Shown here: positions 57,601 through 64,000 of the stretch, piece after piece | How positions within the stretch are numbered: the stretch's first letter is position 1 | Layout: every line of letters begins with the position of its first letter | Assembly: GCA_963682175.1 (NCBI GenBank) | Contig: OY821784.1 | Span: 33,895,621 to 33,959,620, forward strand | Source of the DNA: Triglochin maritima | Lineage: Eukaryota > Streptophyta > Magnoliopsida > Alismatales > Juncaginaceae | Reading direction: 5' to 3' | DNA length: 64,000 nucleotides | The notes under the pieces: generated by a model | The model's input: only the letters and a program-made list of their open reading frames with translations | Database searches by the model: none | Told to the model about the DNA's origin: nothing | Translations under genes and position numbers: made by a program

Positions 57601-57837
57601 ACATGGGTCACACAACCCCAACATAACATATAACAATAAGCATAAACAAGAATAGAGAATCATAAGAGCTACAAGGCAAAACTAATCCTAAGTTTACTCA
57701 TTAGGATTTATTCCTATTGAAGACCCTTATGAAGACCTAGTGAATGTCTACCTAAAAGAAGAAATTGATCCCGGATCAACCACAACAGAGTCAGATGACT
57801 TCACCGCTTCCTCAGAATCAGACTGAAGAAGAATTAA
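57601..57837 (-). mobile_element. Antisense Gypsy-like LTR, segment 2
   Basis: It lies between the Copia element and the antisense family B LTR. It is presumed to continue segment 1 because it follows the duplicated flank. No motif identifies it independently. Confidence 0.35.
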
Positions 57838-59838
57838 CGATGCAAAACATCTCTAATCCCTTCCTTAATCGCCCGCCGATTCGCCTCCAAGTACTCACCA
57901 AACTCTAAACAAGAATAGAGAGAAATGAGCTAGCCAATCAATCTCTAATTAAGCTTAGAATCTAGCTAATAACCTCTCTTTAAGCTCCTGAGATTTCTAT
58001 CTCCAAAACTTAAAACTATTAAGAGATTTTCGTGGTGGTTAAGGAAGGGATTAGAGAGAGAATTATATTGCATGTAATAAAACAAGTAGGATGAGGGGTC
58101 CTTTTATAGGCTCCCAAAACATTCATATCAAGAACTATTATCTAGTCATGATCTCTTGCTTTTTTTCTCCTAAATTTATCTCAAATTGCCACATAAGCAT
58201 CCTAAAAAACGTTTGATCAAATCTGGAATTAATCCAAGCCATAATTTAATTATACTCTTAATAATTCAGGCAAAAATAACGTTATTCGGTTCACCGAGAA
58301 TTCTTCTCGGTCAACCGAACAATTCAGTTTTAACACATGTTCAGATGACCGTGAGCTGGACGTTCGACCGAATAAACATGAGAAAAAAATTCTGAAAAAA
58401 TTCGGACGATCCGCGTCTCACTCCGGTCGACCGTTGACCCACCAAAATTTCTCCTGGAGAATTTCTTCGGATGATCGTGTCACGTTTGGTCTACTGAAAA
58501 TATCTCAAGATAGATCATGTATATTTTCTCTCGGTTAACCGTTCCAACCCGGTTGGCCGATCCCAATTGTCCAAGCACTGTAGACAATTTTGGTCAACCA
58601 AATGCGTTATCCGTTTCCCGTTTTGACCGTTCCAAAGACACCTCGGTCAACCGAACCCTAAACGGTTTACCGTGCTGACCCCGATTTTGCTTTTGTCAAA
58701 TTTTGGATTTATATCCAACAAAATTTGACCTTTTGGGATTTTTAGCAAATTCATATCTTATGTAATATATTATCCTATGTAATATTAAATTATTACACCC
58801 TATAATATATACACCTCATATGAATTTATCCATGATTCTAATTATGTCAATTCTCATGACATATTGATTTTATTGATTCACCATATGTGTCCCTTTTCAT
58901 ATGATACCCGACACATCCTATGAACTCAAAATCAAGCTTCTTGTTTTCCAGTTTTTTGGTGTAACCTATAGGAGGATCTAAGCCAAATTGGCAGTGATAT
59001 TAAACACTTAATATCTAAAACCATAAGCGGTATCTAGCTACACATTATAGTTACCTAATTAGCATAGATGTCTTTGTTCCACTCGAACTAAACACGATCC
59101 ATTTAGTGATGTCAGTGCACCACTTGTGTACGCCACTTGCCTCATGATATTAAAAATATATAAAAACTAGAAATGTGTCACCTTTGTATTATATTCATTT
59201 CTTGATCTCTTTAAGCTAATTATAACTATGTAACTTAACTCAAGCTACATTGTGCACATTATAATTTTGCTTTATCAAGTGACCCACTAATATCATCACT
59301 CAATTAAGAGGGGCAATAATAATCGTTTGACTAGCTATCATTTCCAGCACAAGTCATGTTCAACCAATTATCGCATTTATCACTATACTCATTGATAACT
59401 TTTGACAATAATCAAATCAAACACTTCTTGAGTGAAAAGATATAAGTCTCATATCTTAGGATGCAAGACACAATAAAACATTAATGATATGAAACACAAT
59501 TCCATAATATTTTACTTGTTAGGTCTATTCAATATATAAACGTAACCATTTTCTTATTTCATATACTCGTGTCATCAATTATTTGTAGAACTACAACAGT
59601 CGATGACAAACACGACAATCTTACCTCGGTAATTAATGTTCCATGTTAATTATCATGATTGTGAATAACTTTTGATTTATGTAAATCATTGTCTTTTAGA
59701 TTTCTACGATTAAGGACCAAATGCATCTTCATTAACTCTTCCAAAAGACGAAAACCATAATCAAGGAACAAAATGTTTGCACATCAACTCATAATAATTG
59801 ACATATAAAAGTAATACTTTTAGAATACATTCCTTTCA
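57838..59838 (-). mobile_element. Antisense family B LTR, truncated at its 3' end
   Basis: Read on the minus strand it begins TGAAAGGAATGTATTC at 59838. It shows the same blocks as 45145-47315: the GTAATTAACATGG block, the palindrome array (58675-58288), CCTATAAAAGG (about 58110-58100) and the leader with AGAGATTGATTGGCTAGCTC. Homology stops near 57838, short of the usual CCTACA end. The left edge is approximate. Confidence 0.8.
58288..58675. repeat. Paired-palindrome array in the antisense family B LTR
   Basis: Pairs of GGTNNACC-type cores are 19-21 bp apart, for example GGTTCACC/GGTCAACC at 58288/58309 and GGTCAACC/GGTTTACC near 58645/58664. The array lies about 178 bp from the TATA box, as in the sense copies. 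Confidence 0.8.
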
Positions 59839-60605
59839 GCAATTCCACTAAAGTTTCCTTACAAATCACAAATCTCATAAGTTCAAGGAAAAATAGTAAA
59901 TTACCCAACTAATATGTTTTCTGCCAACATATCAAAAGTCCAAGGAAAAAAAGTAATTTTCCTAATTTAAAATATTTTCTGCAATTATAAAAAGTTTGGG
60001 AATTTTCCAGCAAATAATCCAATTATTAATTATTTAACCAAATACAATTAATTCCAGGGTTTTCCCGCAATCTACCTAACTACTCATTATTTATTCAAAT
60101 ACAATTAAATCACTTGGGTTTTAGAGTAATTAACCCATTTTTTATTAATTATTCAAATACAATTAAATCGAAAGTTTATTCCAAAATTATCAAATTATTA
60201 ATTAACTAACCGAATACAACTAAATTTCATGGATACAATGCAAAATACCTGATCCTTATCCCCCAACCGACTCAATCCTCTAACCCCAGCCAACCACCGG
60301 TCGTCGACCTTTCGACCCTGAGCCACTACCACAGGGCGGTCGACCGTTGGATGCACGCAGCACCCACCTGCACACCTGGTGGCACGTATCGCCGTCCTAC
60401 TCCTCCTCTGACCCCCCCCCCCCCCCGGACCCAACACGGAGGTTGGTGGCGTACCTCGCCAGAGCTTCTTACGCGTCGTCGTAGCTCAGAGGAGGGCGGA
60501 ATATGTGGGAATTGGATGGGTTTAGGGTTGGGTCGGATGAGGAAATAGGAGAGAGAGAGAGAGAGAGAGAGGAAGAGTGAGTGGGAGAGGGTCGGGTGCA
60601 ACATT
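59839..60605 (-). mobile_element. Antisense Gypsy-like LTR, segment 3
   Basis: This is an AT-rich part (59839-60240) followed by a GC-rich block (60245-60500) with GGTCGTCGACC and GGTCGACCG words, a C15 run (60412-60426) and a GA/CT-repeat (60549-60571). In reverse it has the same order (CT-rich, GC-rich, palindromes, AT-rich) as the LTR at 15691-19208. Confidence 0.45.
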
Positions 60606-61155
60606 TACAAACTTATACACTTATCTTTATCATTGTAATAATTGATACCTTATTAAAATAGATTCTTTATTTAGTAATTATGTCATACTAAATGAATTCA
60701 ATTGACATGACAATTCTACGTGAAATACGAAAACGCGACGATACGAAACAATAACTCGATTTTTTGTAGTCGATTAGATTAATTATGATAATTCATGAGG
60801 TTATAATATCGAATAAATGACACTATTCAACATGAAAATACACAATTGCAAACGAATTTGTTGAATACTTACACGAAATTAAGATAATTGTTTTTACTTC
60901 AAAATTATGGTTTAAGATGTTTATTAGAATGAATATGTCATTATATCATATTATTTTATCATTATCAATCCAATTATGAAATATTTATTTCAAAATTTGT
61001 TAAAAAATGTCAGATACAAAACGTAGAACGGAGGGGATGTTTTTTTGCCCCTGCCTGCCACCAGTCCCCAAACCAACCTAAACCACTCAACCAAGATAAA
61101 ACGTTATCCGTTATCTTCCCCACAAAACCACACCACCACACTCTCCTCCTTTTTC
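60606..61155. promoter_or_regulatory. Presumed promoter and 5' UTR of the SOUL gene
   Basis: AT-rich to about 61040, then C-rich leader sequence to the ATG at 61156. No TATA box is assigned with confidence. The frame remains open upstream to an ATG at 61045, but the signal-peptide-like start at 61156 fits better. Confidence 0.35.
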
Positions 61156-61392
61156 ATGGCGTTCTTCCCTGCTCTTCTGCTTCTTCTACTTACACCCCAA
61201 CTCTCCTCCTCCATCGTCTTCCCGCCCACATGCAACCGCATCGAGTGCCCCACCTTCGATGTTGTGGACACCTCCAATGACTTCGAGATCCGGAGGTACA
61301 ATTCCACCGCGTGGACTTCCACCGGGAAGATCGAGGACATTTCGTTCGTCGAGGCCACCAGAACCGGGTTCTTGGAGTGAGTTTTTTTTTTT

Positions 61393-61423
<31 letters not shown>

Positions 61424-63251
61424 GGGATTGTGAGGTATTTGATGGAATGCCGAGGAGAAGGTGGGTCTTTGTGGGTGACTGGAAAGATTGGATTTTGAGG
61501 GTGGTTTTTTGGTTTTGATGGTGTGGGGAGTATTGGGTTTGGATTTGATTTTAGATATAGACCTTAACAAGTTCATTCTAGATCAAGCTTGGACATTGAG
61601 GAATCTATATGAAACCATATTGTTTTGTTACTCTTTATAACTTGTCTAAAGTAATTAACGTTTAGTTGAATTCATGGGACAATACCTATATAGTTCAGAA
61701 CATTAAGAAAAATTCAATGTGATGGTCGCCCTTTTCGTGGCTTTGCTTATTTCTGTTTTCATTCCTGAAAGTAAAGTCAAGGTGTTTAAACATGGACACC
61801 TTTGCAGATCAATCATGTTGCTTTTAGTGAGTATAATTTTGCATCTGTCTTTTTGAGAATACCACTATACTACCTTAAAGTCTTTAATATTTTAGTTTCA
61901 AGACTACCAAACACAAACATGTAATTATGATAGTGTTTTCAACAAGTAAATGTTTCGGATGGGATATATTTTTCTCCTGTAAGTTCTTCATTGAATATTG
62001 AAACCTGAATGCATCACAGCATGTTCAAGGTCTATTATTGTTGGACAGAATGCGATAGCATCAATACTCACTTACAATAACTTAACAAAACTTCCTCGTA
62101 AAATCAGAAAGAAAACGGATATAAAATAAATTTTTAATTACGTTTTACAAACTCATAGTCTTTACTTTTGTTTCAAGTTTATTACCAAGAACGTTCTTCA
62201 AGATAATGTCTTTAAAACAAAACAAAAAAAATCCTGTATGATAGAAAATCCTTCAAAAATAGGAAGAGGTAGACCGCGATTGACTTGGGAGGAAACAGTC
62301 AAAAGATATCTAAAAGATTGGAATGTCCCTCGGGAATTTACATTGAATAGAAACACGTGGAAACGACGATTCACGTGTTTGAACTGACTTCCTAGAGTTT
62401 CATTTCTAGCCTATCCCAACTTGTTTGGGATCAAAGGCTTTGTTGTTGTTGATAGTAAATCCTTATGTTTTAGCTTCATTGGTTTATTTCAATTTGTACT
62501 CAGAGAGTAGCAGTTTATTTTAAGAAACAGGTAAGCATAACAGGGAGTTTAAAATAATAATCAAAGAACTCGTCCAAAAAACTGGTCTGTCGTCTAGAGC
62601 CAGGTTCAGGTTGGCTTTCTTAGTTTCACAGTTGGTGTGGGTTGGTGCCAGAATCAATGATCTATTCTTCAAGTTTAGTGGCCCAACCTGTTTGAACTTT
62701 GAACGCATGATCTACTTTTGTTCTGGTGATTGCTACAACTATATGTTTATTATGAAGTGAACAAAAATCATGTGTGTTTCTGACATAATTACGCCGTACT
62801 TTAATTCTGACGCAGGCTCTTCCACTACATCCAGGGGGATAACGATTACAAGCGAGAAATCGAGATGACAGCACCAGTGCTCACTGAAGTCTACCCGAGT
62901 GACGGACCATTTTGCTCATCCTCTTTTGTGGTCAGTTTCTATCTGCCGGCAGTTAACCAGCCGGACCCACCTCCAGCCATAGGCCTCCACCTCCAAAAAT
63001 GGGGCCAGAAATATGTGGCAGTTCGCCAATTTGGAGGCTTTGTGAAGGACTCCGATGTGGGAGTTCAAGCCGCTGCACTGCAACAGAGCCTGCAGGGGAC
63101 CAAATGGGCGGCTGCAGTCGAGAAGGGACGTAGTTCCGATGCTGCTGCCTCTATCTACACAGTCGCACAGTACAACTCACCGTTCGAATTCGATAACAGA
63201 GTTAATGAAATATGGATGGTGTTCGAGATGCCAGATACTTATTTTATCTGA
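61156..63251 (+). CDS. SOUL haem-binding family protein (two exons)
   Basis: Exon 1 is 61156-61376 and exon 2 is 62816-63251. The donor GTGAGT (61377) and acceptor GACGCAG (62815) splice a codon to give FLELFHYIQG. The product is 218 residues. Residues 1-19 are a hydrophobic signal peptide (FFPALLLLLLTPQL). The SOUL/HBP domain follows: CPTFDVVDTSNDFEIRRY, SFVEATRTGF, LFHYIQGDNDYKREIEMTAPV, a Pro-rich loop, YVAVRQFGGF and FEFDNRVNEIWMVFE. Family members bind tetrapyrroles, and secreted or vacuolar forms exist in plants. Length and domain order are normal. The 1439-bp intron carries a T21/G24 tract right after the donor and an RTE-LINE tail. Confidence 0.92.
61382..61426. repeat. T21-G24 homopolymer junction in the SOUL intron
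   Basis: A run of 21 T (61382-61402) is followed directly by 24 G (61403-61426), starting five bases inside the intron. The exact length may be a sequencing or assembly estimate. Confidence 0.7.
62262..62451 (+). mobile_element. RTE-type LINE 3' end in the SOUL intron
   Basis: The frame at 62262-62387 reads GRGRPRLTWEETVKRYLKDW and then LNRNTWKRR, the C-terminal signature of plant RTE LINE ORFs (RGRP-TW-E---RDL...DR--W). It is followed by the conserved 3' UTR words CTATCCCAACTTG and TTTGGGATCAAAGGCTTTG and a (TTG)n tail at 62440-62451. It is a 5'-truncated insertion in sense orientation. Confidence 0.85.
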
Positions 63252-63586
63252 AAAACTGATATCGAACATGAAACTGAAGTATCGCTACTTGTATTATGTT
63301 TCATATCTTTTGTAGATTTTAGTGTCTAGTTTGCCCACAATAAGCATAAGAAGGTTACCTTCTCTTCTTTATTAATGTAAGCTCTATCTTACAATCTTAC
63401 TATGTATAATACAAATATGTATATTAAGTTCTTATAGCTTTATCTTATACTTGGTCTTATTTTGTAGGAAAATGTTGTCTATGTATCAGCATTGTTTTGA
63501 TCTTTTATGTGTTTGGTTCTATTACCAGAGTGTATATACAATCTTGCATAACCAAGACAACCCATACTTAATTAGGGAACCAGATT
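63252..63586 (+). other. 3' UTR and downstream spacer of the SOUL gene
   Basis: AT-rich, with AATAAG-like polyadenylation words (about 63340-63350). No other feature. Confidence 0.4.
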
Positions 63587-64000
63587 TGTAACATTCCGGA
63601 ACAGCAGAAAAATTTAATTTTTTTAATAAAAGATCACAAGGAAAAGATCATCAAAGCATAAATGTTACTCATATAAATAATCTGTCGGTGCACCAAAATA
63701 AATCAGAATTTGTCAAAATACATGATTACTTTAAATACAACAGAAGACACGTGCAAGTAATTGACAACCTCGAATAGTCTGAAGAGAGGATCCTAATCTC
63801 AAAATGTGTGCGTCCGTTGTCACCACCCAACAGAACCTACTGCGGTCCTGAAACACAAATGTAACAACAATGTTGTGATCCCTTAAGTCTAATACTCTAC
63901 TATGAGTCAATATAAGCATTACATTATTGGTGCAGGCACCGGTCGACCGTTGGTCGCCAACTACCTAGCTGAGCTAGCCGTGGAGGTCTCCAACCTCCGC
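63587..64000 (-). mobile_element. Antisense Gypsy-like LTR, continuing past the window
   Basis: It starts TGTAACATTCCGGAACAGC, the inverse of the LTR end at 19208. Several shared words follow, including TCGGTGCACCAA and TTGTCAAAA. GGTCGACCG appears at 63942-63950. The other end lies outside the window. Confidence 0.65.

Noticed and set aside
60197..60604. GC-rich frames on both strands near 60.4 kb
   Set aside because: They are composed of homopolymer and GA-repeat translation inside an antisense LTR, with no recognisable domain.
61259..61576. Frames crossing the T21/G24 tract
   Set aside because: They translate the homopolymers into poly-Phe/Gly or poly-Lys/Pro and cross the SOUL splice donor, so they are artefacts.

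Overview
This window is repeat-dense nuclear DNA of a flowering plant, probably a eudicot. The basis is plant LINE, MULE, CACTA, hAT and LTR-retrotransposon remnants, a primer-binding site complementary to plant initiator Met-tRNA, intron-containing genes, a SOUL haem-binding gene and an IDA-like peptide gene. Only two loci look like intact host genes: the IDA-like secreted peptide (41836-42171, +) and the two-exon SOUL protein (61156-63251, +).

Layout. (1) 1-14520 is a direct tandem array: a diverged stub (1-337), a 3121-bp unit (338-3458) and two 5531-bp units (3459-8989 and 8990-14520). Each unit joins a non-LINE segment to the 3' half of an antisense LINE. The two long units also carry a 2397-bp MULE that is missing from the first unit, where the A-tract target site is unoccupied. 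The LINE runs on past the array to about 14650. (2) 14660-19208 holds small MITE-like repeats and a Gypsy-like LTR interrupted by a 1503-bp solo LTR (16505-18007; target duplication CGGTT). (3) 20946-27316 is an old minus-strand Copia element (target duplication ATACA) carrying CACTA-like and hAT-like debris. (4) 27629-29152 is a second solo LTR of the 16505 family. (5) 29.4-31.4 kb holds foldback and hAT MITEs. (6) 31961-35320 is a complete non-autonomous CACTA element (target duplication TCT) with a decayed Ulp1/C48 protease fragment. A RING-finger fragment and a 64-bp minisatellite follow. (7) About 37.65-39.63 kb is a MULE-like element carrying a plant mobile domain fragment. (8) 41.6-42.2 kb is the peptide gene. 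(9) 45145-47315 is a solo LTR (target duplication AATAT) of the family that also gives the complete Copia element 48733-57525 and an antisense, truncated LTR (about 57838-59838). The last two sit inside an antisense Gypsy-like LTR (47873 to about 60605). (10) The SOUL gene follows, with an RTE-LINE tail in its intron, and another antisense Gypsy-like LTR runs off the right end.

The most unusual structure recurs in several LTR families: arrays of a 14-bp palindrome (consensus TTCGGTNNACCGAA, best copies GGTCGACC) arranged in pairs with near-fixed spacing, 19 bp in some LTRs and 21-22 bp in others. In the solo and Copia LTRs these arrays lie just upstream of the TATA box, at about 97 bp in one family and about 180 bp in the other. 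They look like dimeric regulatory sites or hairpin elements. I know of no description of such a layout, but I could not search. The window holds no operons, CRISPR arrays or prokaryotic features.
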